From: Marinilactibacillus psychrotolerans
Lineage (GTDB): Bacteria > Bacillota > Bacilli > Lactobacillales > Carnobacteriaceae_A
Direction: 5' to 3'
NCBI RefSeq assembly: GCF_900101525.1
Contig: NZ_FMZD01000003.1
Span: 62,001 to 126,000, forward strand
DNA length: 64,000 nucleotides
A program made the translations under genes and the position numbers. The notes beneath the pieces were generated by a model. The model saw nothing but the letters and a program-made list of their open reading frames with translations, was not told the DNA's origin and searched no databases. The stretch's first letter is position 1. Every line of letters begins with the position of its first letter. This document shows positions 27,130 through 37,905 of the stretch, in pieces.

Positions 27130-30100
27130 TTATGGAATAGACAATATTTCTGTATTGTCCAATAAAATCAAATAAGTTTCTTTGACGGGTCTGTTTAAAA
27201 TGGACTCTAACGCTTTTCGGTAAAGCTTTAATTGACCACTATATTTTTTACGCATAACTTTTTCAGGATCTTTGTAACGACTTAATTGATCTGTTTTATA
27301 GTCAAAAAGAATTAATCCATCTTCTTCCTCAATGTACCCATCCACAATACCATGAATAAGGATATGATCCTGTTCGTCTTCCATATCTAAAAATAATTCT
27401 CTTGCTTCCAGAATCAAAGAAAATGGAACCTCTCGTTGTATTAGATTGGCGGATTCAATAATCTTATGACCGAAATCAGTATTAAAGTAACGAACTAGCT
27501 GATCAATCTTAATTAAAGGAGCCATTTCTTTAGTTAAAACTTCTTTCTTTACAAGAGAAGCTATATGCTCTTTTATCAATGCTTCTGTTGGATGTTCGTC
27601 AAAAGTTAACGTTTGTAAAACTAAATGAGTTGCCTGTCCAATCTCAGCAGCTGTCGGTTGAAGAACTTCAGATATAAAGTTAGGTCTTTCCAGCTGCTCT
27701 TCAACAAATCGATTTGGGTTTCTTGGATTTGTAACATCTATTTTCATCATTTGTCCATCATTTGGTTCTTCAAACAACCGCTTGATTTCTGATACGGATT
27801 GATAACTTGTTGTCATCGTAGCAACTTTATGAGTATAAGTTAGATTAATTAGCTCTGTAGCTTTTAAAACTGCTTGCTTAGTTTGAGCATCTTTTTTTAA
27901 TGATAACTTTTTAGATTTGAAATTTTCAAACCACATTGTTTTTTCTTTACTTTGCAGATTTACCAAATTTGCTTCTAAGTCCCCACGTTTATAAAATGAT
28001 ACAGTAAAGTTTACTGCATGGTTAGTAATCTCTTTATTGGAGTTTGTAAGCCAAGTATGGTGATTTAGTGTATGGTGACGAGCTAAGCTAAGCCCTATCC
28101 AATTCATATAGCTTGAAGAATGCAATCTAATGTCAGCTGGTAAAACAGTTCGCTTATGTCCAGTTACTGTTCCCCATTCTCTTAAAGCAGTTTCTTTATC
28201 ATTATAAGACCCAATTAAAAAGAGTTTTTGTTCTGCTCGTGTTAGAGCAACATACAAAACGCGCATTTCTTCTGATAAAAGCTTGTTCTTTTTATGTGTT
28301 TTCAATACTCTTTCAGGTAAAGTTGTGAATTTTCCATTTTGAAAATCAGCTGATTCAGAAATTTCTTTATATTCTGCTCCTACACCAAATTTCTCATCGA
28401 ATATATAGGGTTTTTTTAGATCTGTCTGATTAAATTTCTTAGTCATATCTAAAATAAACACAACAGGAAATTCTAATCCTTTACTAGCATGGATTGTCAT
28501 TACTCTAACAGCATCTTCTCCGTCACTAATAACGGAAGGTTCGGCAAGATCTTTATCTTTTTTCTGCATTTTTTCAATAAAACGAATAAATTGGAAGAGA
28601 CCTTTAAAACTAGTTTTTTCGTAAGAAGCTGCTCGTTCATATAAAGCATGCAGATTTGCTTTACGTTGTTTTCCTGAGCTCATTCCACCAACATAATATA
28701 AAAAACCAGTATCTTCATAAATAGTCCAAATTAATTTTACGATGGCGTGACGTCTGGCTAATTCCCTCCATCGATCTAATGTAGATAAGAATTCAATTAA
28801 TTTGACCTGTAAACGTCTATTACTTGGTTCTATCTCTTCTTGTTCTACAAATTCGAGTAAAGACTCATAATAACTGGAAGAAGTATTCATTAACCTGATT
28901 TTTGTCAACTCAATTTCATTTAGTCCAACGATCGGAGATCTTAGTACAGCAGCTAAAGGAATATCCTGCCAGGGATTATCAATAACATTCAATAAAGCCA
29001 TCATAATACTTATTTCAGTGGTTCTAAAATAATTCTGTGTATCTTTAATAGCAGTGGGAATATCTAACTGTTTATTGAACACATCTTGTATAACAATATT
29101 GTTCTTTTTAGTAGGTGTCAGTAAAACAATATCATTGAATTGAATCGGTCTAGTCTGATTCAATTTTTTATCAAATATCTCAAACTCACTGTTTTTCAGC
29201 TCGAGAATTTTTTCTCCTACCATCAATAATTCGCCTTCGGTTTTAGAATCAATCTGAAAGGTTTCAGATAAATCTTCAAAGTCCGACTGTTCTGATATTT
29301 CCAGCTCTTCTTCTTCTGACTCTTTTTCATATATCAAAATCTCTGTCTCACATTGTAACTCTGTTGGGAAAGCTTTATAACCTTGTACTAATCGTGCTGA
29401 ATCATCATAAGAAAGATTGCCTACCTCTTTATCCATTAACTGAGAAAAAATATAATTTGTAAAATCCAAGACATTAGCATTGGATCTGAAATTTTCTGCT
29501 AGAATAATACGCTCCCCTTCGTTTCCAGAAGCATAGCGTTCGTATTTATCGATGAATAAGTCAGGATCAGCCAAACGAAAAGCGTAGATAGATTGTTTGA
29601 CATCCCCTACCATAAATTGGTTCCCTGATGTAGTCGAGTCATGTGTTAACCATTTTAAGATGCTCTCCTGCAAGAAATTAATATCTTGATACTCGTCTAC
29701 CATAACTTCTTTAAAACTATTTCGATAGTAATTAGATGCTTCTGAGGGGATAAGTTCACCCTGAACTTTTTGGGTTAATATTTCATAGGTCATATGCTCT
29801 AAGTCATTAAAATCCAGAAGGCGACGTTCATATTTGTATTCTTGAAAGGCTTGTGAGAATAATTTAGTCACTCTTGACATTTCTTCTACCAAGACTTTAA
29901 CAGAATGTATAAGCGCGACTTGATTGTTTATTGCCACACTGAAGTAATCTTCTTGCAGTCTTAGATAAGCAGCTTTAGATTGATCTCTGAAGCTTTTCAT
30001 CTCATTTGCTGCTGCTTTTATTTCATCAGTTGTTGTTTTTTTTCTAGGTGCACTCCAAGTTTTAAATTTAAATGATTGAATTGCGGCAAAAGCTTCTTCT

Positions 30101-30936
30101 AACCGATCTTCATTTATATAAGAATTGATCAAATTAAAGTGGCTGTTTTCATTCTCTAGAATCGCACTCAATTTTTCCAGTTCACTATCTTGTTGTCCGA
30201 TAGCAAGAGCATTTTCATTGAGTTCAATAAAAGTTTCTATTATTTGCAGCATTTGAGGTTTTGCCAATAGTTTATAGAGCTCACTATCGATTAATTTACC
30301 TTCAGGAATCGTATATAATTTAGTTAATTCGGTTAGCCATTGATTAGGATCGGGGTTTGATCTTGAAAAATTGTATAATGAAAATATCAGTTCAGTTAGA
30401 CCATCATCCGTACGGTCGTTAGAATAAGTTTCAGCTAAGACTTGAAACATGGAGTCTTCTTCTCCATATAATCTTTCTCTTAATTCATTCCAAACTTCTT
30501 CTTTCATTAAGAGATTTTCAGTCTCATCTGTTAATAAGCGAAATACGGGATCTAAATCAATTAAATAATAGAAACGTCTAATAACCTTTAGACAAAATGA
30601 ATGAAGAGTTGAAATATTAGCTTGATTTAGTAAAGGTAATTGCTGAACTAGATGTCGTCTTAATGCGGCATCTTTTGTTTGGTTAATTTCTTTCTGAATG
30701 GCTGTTTGTATTCGTTCCTTCATCTCTCTAGCAGCAGCGTTTGTATAAGTAACGACTAGTAGTTCATCTACACCGACACCTTTTTTGATTTTCTCGATAA
30801 CACGTTGAACGAGGACCGTAGTTTTTCCTGAACCAGCAGATGCTGATATCAAAAGGTTTTTTCCGCCGTCATGAATCGATCTCCATTGACTTTCAGTATA
30901 TAAACTATCTTTAGGTTTTTCAGGTATTCGATTCAT
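27130..30936 (-). CDS. addA: Helicase-nuclease subunit AddA (RexA)
   Basis: 1268 residues, the usual size. UvrD-like superfamily 1 helicase with Walker A ASAGSGKTTVLVQ (residues about 33-45), helicase motifs MVDEYQDIN and MTIHASKGLEFPVVF, and a C-terminal RecB-type nuclease (HGIVDGYIEEEDGL, FDYKTDQL). With AddB it resects double-strand breaks up to Chi and loads RecA. Its ATG overlaps the end of addB by 4 bases (coupled translation). Confidence 0.97.
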   Translation of the reverse strand: MNRIPEKPKDSLYTESQWRSIHDGGKNLLISASAGSGKTTVLVQRVIEKIKKGVGVDELLVVTYTNAAAREMKERIQTAIQKEINQTKDAALRRHLVQQLPLLNQANISTLHSFCLKVIRRFYYLIDLDPVFRLLTDETENLLMKEEVWNELRERLYGEEDSMFQVLAETYSNDRTDDGLTELIFSLYNFSRSNPDPNQWLTELTKLYTIPEGKLIDSELYKLLAKPQMLQIIETFIELNENALAIGQQDSELEKLSAILENENSHFNLINSYINEDRLEEAFAAIQSFKFKTWSAPRKKTTTDEIKAAANEMKSFRDQSKAAYLRLQEDYFSVAINNQVALIHSVKVLVEEMSRVTKLFSQAFQEYKYERRLLDFNDLEHMTYEILTQKVQGELIPSEASNYYRNSFKEVMVDEYQDINFLQESILKWLTHDSTTSGNQFMVGDVKQSIYAFRLADPDLFIDKYERYASGNEGERIILAENFRSNANVLDFTNYIFSQLMDKEVGNLSYDDSARLVQGYKAFPTELQCETEILIYEKESEEEELEISEQSDFEDLSETFQIDSKTEGELLMVGEKILELKNSEFEIFDKKLNQTRPIQFNDIVLLTPTKKNNIVIQDVFNKQLDIPTAIKDTQNYFRTTEISIMMALLNVIDNPWQDIPLAAVLRSPIVGLNEIELTKIRLMNTSSSYYESLLEFVEQEEIEPSNRRLQVKLIEFLSTLDRWRELARRHAIVKLIWTIYEDTGFLYYVGGMSSGKQRKANLHALYERAASYEKTSFKGLFQFIRFIEKMQKKDKDLAEPSVISDGEDAVRVMTIHASKGLEFPVVFILDMTKKFNQTDLKKPYIFDEKFGVGAEYKEISESADFQNGKFTTLPERVLKTHKKNKLLSEEMRVLYVALTRAEQKLFLIGSYNDKETALREWGTVTGHKRTVLPADIRLHSSSYMNWIGLSLARHHTLNHHTWLTNSNKEITNHAVNFTVSFYKRGDLEANLVNLQSKEKTMWFENFKSKKLSLKKDAQTKQAVLKATELINLTYTHKVATMTTSYQSVSEIKRLFEEPNDGQMMKIDVTNPRNPNRFVEEQLERPNFISEVLQPTAAEIGQATHLVLQTLTFDEHPTEALIKEHIASLVKKEVLTKEMAPLIKIDQLVRYFNTDFGHKIIESANLIQREVPFSLILEARELFLDMEDEQDHILIHGIVDGYIEEEDGLILFDYKTDQLSRYKDPEKVMRKKYSGQLKLYRKALESILNRPVKETYLILLDNTEILSIP

Positions 30937-33900
30937 TGATACTCCTCCTCTCCGGGTAGAATTAATTTTTTAGAAATTTTTTCAATTAAACTGTTTTTAT
31001 CGGATATTGTTTCAAAATGACGATAATTGTTTTCATCAAGTAAAACATCAAATTGAGAAATTGCTTTATAGGGACCGGATACAGAGGGTGTGAATCTTCT
31101 TTTCTCCATGAAAGGTTGTAATTCATTTGCACCCGACAATATTTTGTTTCCAGCATCAGTAATCAGTTTTCGATTATGTTGAAATAAAACAGCTAACTCT
31201 TCGGCACTCATTAATCCTCGCCCTTTTAACAAGCCACTTTTTAATTGATTGATAGGATAAATTAAAGAATGCTTTCCTGCTTCTAGCGATAGATCCAGAT
31301 TGCTTAAAACTTCCTCATCATTAATGGCTAGTCCTGTTAGTTTGAATTCTTTAAGGAGCTCTAACATCCAATCTTCAGGATTACTTTTTTTCGGTTTGAC
31401 GTACGGATTTTGGACTTGAGCATAAAAAGCTCCAGCTGGTTTAGCTTTTTTACCAAATAATTCTGGAGAAAACTCAATCGCTGTGTCTAGATAAGTAATC
31501 ATCTGCATCATTAAACCATAATATAATTCATCAAATTTAAACTTATGTTGACTAGATTTGTAGTCAACTATACTTAGGTAAAGTTGCTGATTGATTTCCA
31601 TAGTATCTAAGCGGTCAATTTTCCCTCTGACATGAAGTTTACCACCATTTTTCATAGGAAAAGATAAACCAGGTATGCCATTTGCAGTACCGATTCTACC
31701 AAATAAGACTTCTGATTTTTGAGGAGTCAGCTTACTGCGTCTATTGTGATTACTGATAGCCCACATCATTTTTTTTACTGTTTTACTTAGCTGATTTCGG
31801 ATAAATTTCATTCTGTTAGACATAGATAAGAGTCTGAACTGATTTTTATCAAACATTTTTTCAAGCACTTCATCAGCCAAGAGAGCTAGGTTTTTGTCAG
31901 TTAGTTCTTCTAGGCGGATATCTCTTTGAATAATTGTTTTAAAGATATTATCAAGAGCATCATGGTAAAAATTACCCGTTTCCATAGGCGTAAGCTCCTG
32001 TATGGCTCTTTCTCTTAGCTTTAATCCATATTGAAGAAAATGACTGTATGGGTCTAAATAAAAACTTTCGAGTTGTGATACAGACAAATAGAGATCTTTG
32101 CCATATAAGTTTTCAGCAAGTTCTGGGGGTAATGGAACAGGAATATTCTTATGTTCAAGGCTGTGAAAGACTCTATTTTCAAATGAATTAGTGTAATCTC
32201 TTATTTTTTCATATAGTGATAACCAGAATACATTGGGTAGAGTATCTCGATCTAGACCTTCTCTCAAAACCGTTACTAGTTGTCCTATTGTTTGCTTTCT
32301 AGAGCCAATAAAAGCCAAATTTGTTTCAACAGCTTCATCTAGAACTAGATGACTATCAGCAAGCTTTTTTTGGATTGAAATCCTTAAATGATCTGATATT
32401 CTTTGGATATAAGGGCTTATTCGATTATCAGTACTACCATCTTTTTGAACAGGATAACTAAAAATTAATTTGTCTGATGCATTACTGAAAGCCATATAAG
32501 CAGCAAGGGGCTCAGCAGCTAATATAGATTGCGACGAAGGGGCTAAAAATTTCTCGATCGGAAGGTTTCCTTGTACTGTTTCTCTATCTTCATCTGTCAG
32601 TATAGACTCGTTATCTTGGTTTAATGGTAAACTAGTATCAGTCATTCCTAAAATAAAAACAACTTTTTTTGTATTTACACGTATTTTATCAAAATTAGTA
32701 AACATTATCTGATCTAAACTGGGAGGAACAATACTATAAGTAGCTTGTTCAAACCCTGTTTCTATAATAGCCAAAAAGGAGTCCATATCCCATGCATCAT
32801 TTCCCAGCACATCTACAAATTCATCTAAAAGGCCAATGAACGTCTCCCAGACTTGTTCGTGTTTTCTGGCCTCAACAAGATTTCCTGTTGCTACTGCTTG
32901 ATCTCGCCAATAACTAATCTGTTTATCAATTCCATTGTTCATCATAAATTGATAGAGCAATTGGGCCACATCTTTATTAGTCTTAGCTTTTTGAATCTTT
33001 TTGAAGAAAGGAAGTAGTATATTTCTCATTGTCTTCCTAACCTGATTCGCAATAGATTGTATCTCTTTGTCAACATCCAACTGTTCATCCGCTTCTTCCA
33101 GTTGATAACGTGCATAAACCCATTCTTGGTCTATTGTCCAAGCACTGCCTTCATAACCATAAGCCAAAATGACATTTTCGGTCAAATCAACTTTGTATCT
33201 CCAGTCCGTGTTAGCCTTTTTAGTATAGTCCACTCTATGACTGTTATCTATAGGAGCAGTTTCGCTAGTTTGAGGAACAAATAATTCTGTTCTTAAAAAA
33301 CGCATAACGTCTTCGTAACGCCAATGTCTTTTTGTGATTAAAAAAAGAGTTTGAATAAATTCAACTAAAGGATGCCCAGCCATTGAATCGGGTTCATCAA
33401 TAAATAAAGAAAGCTCATTTTCTGCGAAAATTGGTTCTAATACAGTCTTGTAATCCTCTATAGAACGGCTCATCAACATAATATCTTTAAAACGATATCC
33501 TTCAAAAGCAACCAGACTACGAATTGTATTCGCTATATGCATTACCTCAGCTTGTTTAGTTTCAGCTGACCATATTTCTAAACATTCATTCAAGTTCAAA
33601 CTGGTTCTAGAAGGGGAAATTTTAGAACCGACTGAACTTTCTATCCAATAATTTTCTAAATAATTTAGTTCGAGGCATCTTTTATTACTGGGTTCTTTTA
33701 AAAGAGTATCATTTAAAACAGGAAGTTTTTCCTTTATTGCATTTTGGTATAGACGGTGATAGGTTATTCCAGTTTCATAGAACAAATGGGTCATCTCAGG
33801 AGGCTCTACTGCAAATTTCTGGTCTAGTACGAGTGAAACTGTGACTTGCTTACTAACTCGAATTAACTCGATAATCAGTTCTTGTTCTTGCGCGGAAAAA

Positions 33901-34550
33901 CTCTGGTAATGATTGATATAGATCGTAGTATTAGACATATCCCTATTCTTGATTTCTTCAATTAAAGATCTGATAATATCTTCTTTTTCAATATATTGCC
34001 CAATTAGTTTATAATTAAAAGCTTGAAATAATAGTTTTATATCTGCAATTTTCTGGGTGAAATCATTTCCTGAATGATTCTGTATTTGTTCATTTGTAAA
34101 GAAAGGTTCTAAATCGTCTGAGGTGATTCGACCATTTCTCATTTCCATAAATAGTCCTGTCAGTTTTTCAATAAAACCTTGTTGCATACTTTGACCACGA
34201 AATATCGTCAAATTTTCTTCGTTTTCTTTTAATAATTTTCTTATTAACATTGAAAGACCAGTTTCGGTTAATTGTGTTTTGTTGTAAATTGCCGAATTTT
34301 GCAAATAATACCAAGCCAAACGACTGATGCTGAACACTTGAAGATTAATCATACCTGTATACTCTTTTTTTGTGTTTTGTTTACTTTTTAAAAATTCAAG
34401 TACATTAATTTCAGTTTCAAATTTAATATGATCAGGAACTAAATAAAAAACTTGTGCAGTGGTGTCTTCATCTATCGTTTGTTTCATTTCTTGAATTAAT
34501 TTAGATTCTTTGTCCGTATTTGCCCGTCCGATTATAAATCGTAAACTCAA
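30933..34550 (-). CDS. addB: Helicase-nuclease subunit AddB, RexB type
   Basis: 1205 residues. Inactive helicase-like N-terminus and a C-terminal nuclease with SIVDYKSS and QMITYLD. The four cysteines that hold a 4Fe-4S cluster in Bacillus AddB are missing: the first region reads ESFYLDPYSHF and the last PSVSGPYKAISQFD, so this is the RexB form seen in lactic acid bacteria. The start is TTG six bases after GGAGGGG. It lies upstream of addA with 4-base overlap, forming a two-gene operon. Confidence 0.94.
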   Translation of the reverse strand: MSLRFIIGRANTDKESKLIQEMKQTIDEDTTAQVFYLVPDHIKFETEINVLEFLKSKQNTKKEYTGMINLQVFSISRLAWYYLQNSAIYNKTQLTETGLSMLIRKLLKENEENLTIFRGQSMQQGFIEKLTGLFMEMRNGRITSDDLEPFFTNEQIQNHSGNDFTQKIADIKLLFQAFNYKLIGQYIEKEDIIRSLIEEIKNRDMSNTTIYINHYQSFSAQEQELIIELIRVSKQVTVSLVLDQKFAVEPPEMTHLFYETGITYHRLYQNAIKEKLPVLNDTLLKEPSNKRCLELNYLENYWIESSVGSKISPSRTSLNLNECLEIWSAETKQAEVMHIANTIRSLVAFEGYRFKDIMLMSRSIEDYKTVLEPIFAENELSLFIDEPDSMAGHPLVEFIQTLFLITKRHWRYEDVMRFLRTELFVPQTSETAPIDNSHRVDYTKKANTDWRYKVDLTENVILAYGYEGSAWTIDQEWVYARYQLEEADEQLDVDKEIQSIANQVRKTMRNILLPFFKKIQKAKTNKDVAQLLYQFMMNNGIDKQISYWRDQAVATGNLVEARKHEQVWETFIGLLDEFVDVLGNDAWDMDSFLAIIETGFEQATYSIVPPSLDQIMFTNFDKIRVNTKKVVFILGMTDTSLPLNQDNESILTDEDRETVQGNLPIEKFLAPSSQSILAAEPLAAYMAFSNASDKLIFSYPVQKDGSTDNRISPYIQRISDHLRISIQKKLADSHLVLDEAVETNLAFIGSRKQTIGQLVTVLREGLDRDTLPNVFWLSLYEKIRDYTNSFENRVFHSLEHKNIPVPLPPELAENLYGKDLYLSVSQLESFYLDPYSHFLQYGLKLRERAIQELTPMETGNFYHDALDNIFKTIIQRDIRLEELTDKNLALLADEVLEKMFDKNQFRLLSMSNRMKFIRNQLSKTVKKMMWAISNHNRRSKLTPQKSEVLFGRIGTANGIPGLSFPMKNGGKLHVRGKIDRLDTMEINQQLYLSIVDYKSSQHKFKFDELYYGLMMQMITYLDTAIEFSPELFGKKAKPAGAFYAQVQNPYVKPKKSNPEDWMLELLKEFKLTGLAINDEEVLSNLDLSLEAGKHSLIYPINQLKSGLLKGRGLMSAEELAVLFQHNRKLITDAGNKILSGANELQPFMEKRRFTPSVSGPYKAISQFDVLLDENNYRHFETISDKNSLIEKISKKLILPGEEEYQ

Positions 34551-34593
34551 AATAAACCCCTCCCTACTCTATAAAATAAAAACAATAAAGGCA

Positions 34594-34630
34594 AAAAGAT
34601 AGATACTTTATTCTCTAGTATCTATCTTTT
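34594..34630 (-). terminator. Terminator of pepT
   Basis: AAAAGATAGATACT and AGTATCTATCTTTT form a perfect 14-bp stem with a 9-base loop; T residues follow on the minus strand. It lies just past the pepT stop and separates pepT from addBA. Confidence 0.9.
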
Positions 34631-34640
34631 AAATAAATTC

Positions 34641-35870
34641 TTATTTTATACTCGTTAATTTAATGATTTCGACAATTACATCTGTAGCTTTTACCATACT
34701 TTCAACTGAAACAAATTCATAACGGCCATGAAAGTTCTCTCCACCTGCAAATAAATTTGGTGTTGGAAGGCCCATGAATGAGATTTTAGATCCATCAGTT
34801 CCGCCTCTAATTGGTTTAATATCAGGTTCGATATTGATATTTCGCATAGCTTCATCGGCAATTTCTACTGACCGCATATCTTTTTCAATAATTTCTCCCA
34901 TGTTGTAGTATTGGTCTTTTACTTCTACTTTAATTCTATCTTGATCAAATCGATTATTTATTTGTTTTGCAATGGATTGAATCATTTCTTTTTTCTCATT
35001 GAATTTCTCACGACTGTGATCTCGGATGATATAGCCCATACTAGCTTCTTCCACCGTTCCATTTATACCTAATAAATGATAAAAGCCTTCTCTGTCCTCT
35101 GTTTTTTCAGGTACTTCATTTTCAGGTAACATTGAATCAAGCTCAATGGCTAATTTGAGTGCATTGATCATTGTATCTTTAGCAGTACCTGGATGAACAT
35201 TTTTACCTTGAATAGTTATATTTGCAGAAGCTGCATTAAAACTTTCATATTCAAGTTCGCCTTTCGGACCACCATCTACCGTGTATGCAAATTCTGCATT
35301 AAAGTGTTCTACATCAAACAGGTCTGCTCCAATTCCTATTTCTTCATCTGGGCCAACAGCGATCCTAACATCCCCGTGTTTAATTTCTGGATTAGCAAGT
35401 AGGTATTCTACTGCACTGATTACTTCTACGATTCCTGATTTATCATCTGATCCTAAAAGTGTGGTTCCATCAGTAGTAATCAACGTCTGCCCAATATAAT
35501 TTTTCATATTTGGAAAATCTTCTGGAGATAAAATAATATTTTTTTCTTTATTTAAGATGATTTTTTTACCATCATAATTTTTATGGAATTGTGGGTTGAT
35601 ATTCTCCGCATTAAAATCAGCAGTATCCATATGTGCAATAAACCCAACTGTTGGAGCCTTCTTATCTATATTGGAAGGAAGAGTTGCTGTAACATAGCCG
35701 TTTTTTTCATTATATTCAATATCACTTAATCCAATTTCCTTTAAATCATCCATTAAAATTTTTGCGAATTCTACTTGTGATTGAGTTGATGGAATGGTCG
35801 TACTCGATTCATCTGAACGAGTATTGATCTTTGCATATTTTATAAAACGATCTACTAAGTTTGTATACAT
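34641..35870 (-). CDS. pepT: Peptidase T (tripeptide aminopeptidase)
   Basis: 409 residues of the M20 family. Zinc ligands and catalytic residues are visible in [34 protein letters not shown] and [16 protein letters not shown]. It removes the N-terminal residue of tripeptides in the cytoplasm, the last step of peptide use. Two ATGs are three codons apart; AGGA stands nine bases before the second, which is chosen, while it touches the first. Single gene. Confidence 0.96.
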   Translation of the reverse strand: MYTNLVDRFIKYAKINTRSDESSTTIPSTQSQVEFAKILMDDLKEIGLSDIEYNEKNGYVTATLPSNIDKKAPTVGFIAHMDTADFNAENINPQFHKNYDGKKIILNKEKNIILSPEDFPNMKNYIGQTLITTDGTTLLGSDDKSGIVEVISAVEYLLANPEIKHGDVRIAVGPDEEIGIGADLFDVEHFNAEFAYTVDGGPKGELEYESFNAASANITIQGKNVHPGTAKDTMINALKLAIELDSMLPENEVPEKTEDREGFYHLLGINGTVEEASMGYIIRDHSREKFNEKKEMIQSIAKQINNRFDQDRIKVEVKDQYYNMGEIIEKDMRSVEIADEAMRNINIEPDIKPIRGGTDGSKISFMGLPTPNLFAGGENFHGRYEFVSVESMVKATDVIVEIIKLTSIK

Positions 35871-35943
35871 ATTGGTCATTCCTTTTCTATTTGCTGTAAT
35901 TGATTCTTTTATTTTACACTAAAAGCTTATTCATTTCCTGACA

Positions 35944-37062
35944 TTAACTAAATTTAAATACATCTTTTTGTTTTTTTGTTGGAAAGATATCTAAATCCCA
36001 ACTTTCTTCCTTTTTCCATTTGTTAATAACTTGAGACATTTCAGAAACGAAAACTGATTCGATATAATGTCCAGCATCAATAACATCTATTCCATCTCTT
36101 AGCATATCTTGTGCATTATGATAAGAGACATCACCCGTAATAAAAAGTGTTGCCCCTTTTTGTTTTGCTTCTAAATAATAGTCAGCACCAGCACCACCGA
36201 AAACAGCTATTTTTTTGTGTAACTTTTTAGGATCTTTACTAGCATATTTTAGACCAGCCAAATCAAATTTAGATATAATCTTTCCAATCATTTCTTCAGT
36301 TGTAGCTTCATAGTCAGCAATTCTTCCATAACCATAGACTTTCTTTTCATTTTCAAGAGTATAAAGATCATAAACAGGTTCTTCATAGGGGTGAGCAGTT
36401 TGAACTGCAGTTATTACATTCGTCGTTAACTGGCTAGGAAACATTACTTCAATACGAACTTCATTGACGATTTCTTCTTTTCCTATCTTTCCAACAGCAG
36501 GATCTGCCCCTTTCTGTGGAGTGAACCTACCCTGTCCTTTAATACTGTATGAAACATCCTGATAGTCTCCTACTTCACCAGCTCCAGCATTATGTAAGGC
36601 TCTGCGAACTTCTTCGACGTCTCTTTCGGGAACATATACAACTAATTTTTTATACCCTTCTTGATAAGATGGGGAAATAATTTCTCTACCTTTTGGAAGT
36701 TCCATAGCATCTGCTAACCAGTCACTCATACCATAGTCAGCAGCATCAATGTTTGTATGTGCAGAAAAAACAGCTATATCAGACTTAATCAAATTAATGT
36801 ATTCATTTCTGCGAGAATTCTCAGTATTTAATGTTTTTAATGATTTGAAAATAGCAGGATGATGCGTAAAAATCAGATCTATTCCTAATTCCTGAGCTTC
36901 CTGTATTGTATCTGCATCAACATCAAGAGCAATCATGAGCTTATTAACTACTTTATCTGATGTACCAAAAGAAAGACCAATGGGATCCCAGTCTTCAGCT
37001 AAATAGGAAGGTGCAAACTGCTCGATTCGTTGAATAATATCTTCAACTTTTATTTGTGTCAT
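35944..37062 (-). CDS. Nif3-like dinuclear metal centre protein (YqfO)
   Basis: 372 residues. Two Nif3/DUF34 halves provide the metal site (FTHHPAIFK, SAHTNIDAADYG at the start; GDVSYHNAQDM, DAGHYIES at the end) with an inserted PII/CutA-like domain (about 130-240), as in Bacillus YqfO. Recent work on the family suggests GTP cyclohydrolase I type 2-like or metal-related roles; function is unsettled. Its ATG overlaps the trmK stop by 4 bases, the conserved sigA-trmK-yqfO neighbourhood. Confidence 0.93.
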   Translation of the reverse strand: MTQIKVEDIIQRIEQFAPSYLAEDWDPIGLSFGTSDKVVNKLMIALDVDADTIQEAQELGIDLIFTHHPAIFKSLKTLNTENSRRNEYINLIKSDIAVFSAHTNIDAADYGMSDWLADAMELPKGREIISPSYQEGYKKLVVYVPERDVEEVRRALHNAGAGEVGDYQDVSYSIKGQGRFTPQKGADPAVGKIGKEEIVNEVRIEVMFPSQLTTNVITAVQTAHPYEEPVYDLYTLENEKKVYGYGRIADYEATTEEMIGKIISKFDLAGLKYASKDPKKLHKKIAVFGGAGADYYLEAKQKGATLFITGDVSYHNAQDMLRDGIDVIDAGHYIESVFVSEMSQVINKWKKEESWDLDIFPTKKQKDVFKFS

Positions 37063-37760
37063 TTTATCATCTCCATGATTTGATTAATTTCCCGATTTAA
37101 CCTATTTTCTTTCATTGAATCCACTTCTTTAGACTTTTTAAGTTCTTCTTTAATATATAAGAGTTTTTCTAACTCACGAGACCATTTTAACTTGAATATA
37201 GAAGAAGAATTCATAAGTAAAAAAGGTCCAAAAGTTAATTCTAATTCGCTATATTGAATAGTTTCATCGGTTGGAATTGCTACTATAATTTCATAGATTT
37301 TATCATTTTCTGCTAAAATTTCTTCGTTTATAATTTTATAATGATTATTCATCAGAAATGTTCGAAGTGTCTTTTCGCCTACATTTGGTTGAAGAATCAG
37401 TTTTTCTTTTCTAGAAAGTATTTTATTATTGATTCCTCGCTGTAAAATATCGCGAATCAGGGCACCGCCCATTCCACAAATGGTAATTGTATCGATTCTA
37501 TCATCTGAGTGAATGACTTCCAAACCATCCCCAAAGCGAACTTCAATTTGATTTTCAAGTTTTCTATACGAAACTTCTTGTTTTGCTTTATTGTAGGGCC
37601 CCTTTACTACTTCACCAGCCACTGCCCATTCAATCAAATTCTTTTGAGCTAATGCACAGGGCAAATAAGCATGATCAGAACCAATGTCAGCCAGTCTTGC
37701 GCCGGGTTGTATGTATAATGATACTAATTCTAATCTTTTTGATAATTGTATTGATTCCAT
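37059..37760 (-). CDS. trmK: tRNA (adenine(22)-N1)-methyltransferase
   Basis: 233 residues with a Rossmann SAM-binding fold: motif I ADIGSDHAYLPCALA (residues about 18-32) and the NPPY-like segment ITICGMGGALIRDIL. TrmK methylates A22 in the tRNA D-loop of many Firmicutes tRNAs. The C-terminus is a charged coiled coil. GAGGTG precedes the ATG. It overlaps the Nif3-like gene and probably shares its promoter. Confidence 0.93.
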   Translation of the reverse strand: MESIQLSKRLELVSLYIQPGARLADIGSDHAYLPCALAQKNLIEWAVAGEVVKGPYNKAKQEVSYRKLENQIEVRFGDGLEVIHSDDRIDTITICGMGGALIRDILQRGINNKILSRKEKLILQPNVGEKTLRTFLMNNHYKIINEEILAENDKIYEIIVAIPTDETIQYSELELTFGPFLLMNSSSIFKLKWSRELEKLLYIKEELKKSKEVDSMKENRLNREINQIMEMIK

Positions 37761-37833
37761 CTGGCACCTCTTCTAAGATCTTTATATCCTATATTTTAAC
37801 AGCTTCTACTAGCAGAATAAAAGGAAATATTAA

Positions 37834-37875
37834 AACAAGATCTACAGAAGAGAAATCTCTTCTGTAGATCTTGTT
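37834..37875 (-). terminator. Terminator of bL25 gene
   Basis: AACAAGATCTACAGAAGAGA pairs perfectly with its 20-base complement around two central A residues; on the minus strand TTTTAATATTT follows. Confidence 0.9.
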
Positions 37876-37905
37876 AAAAACGATGATTGTTAGGAAAAAT
37901 AAAGA

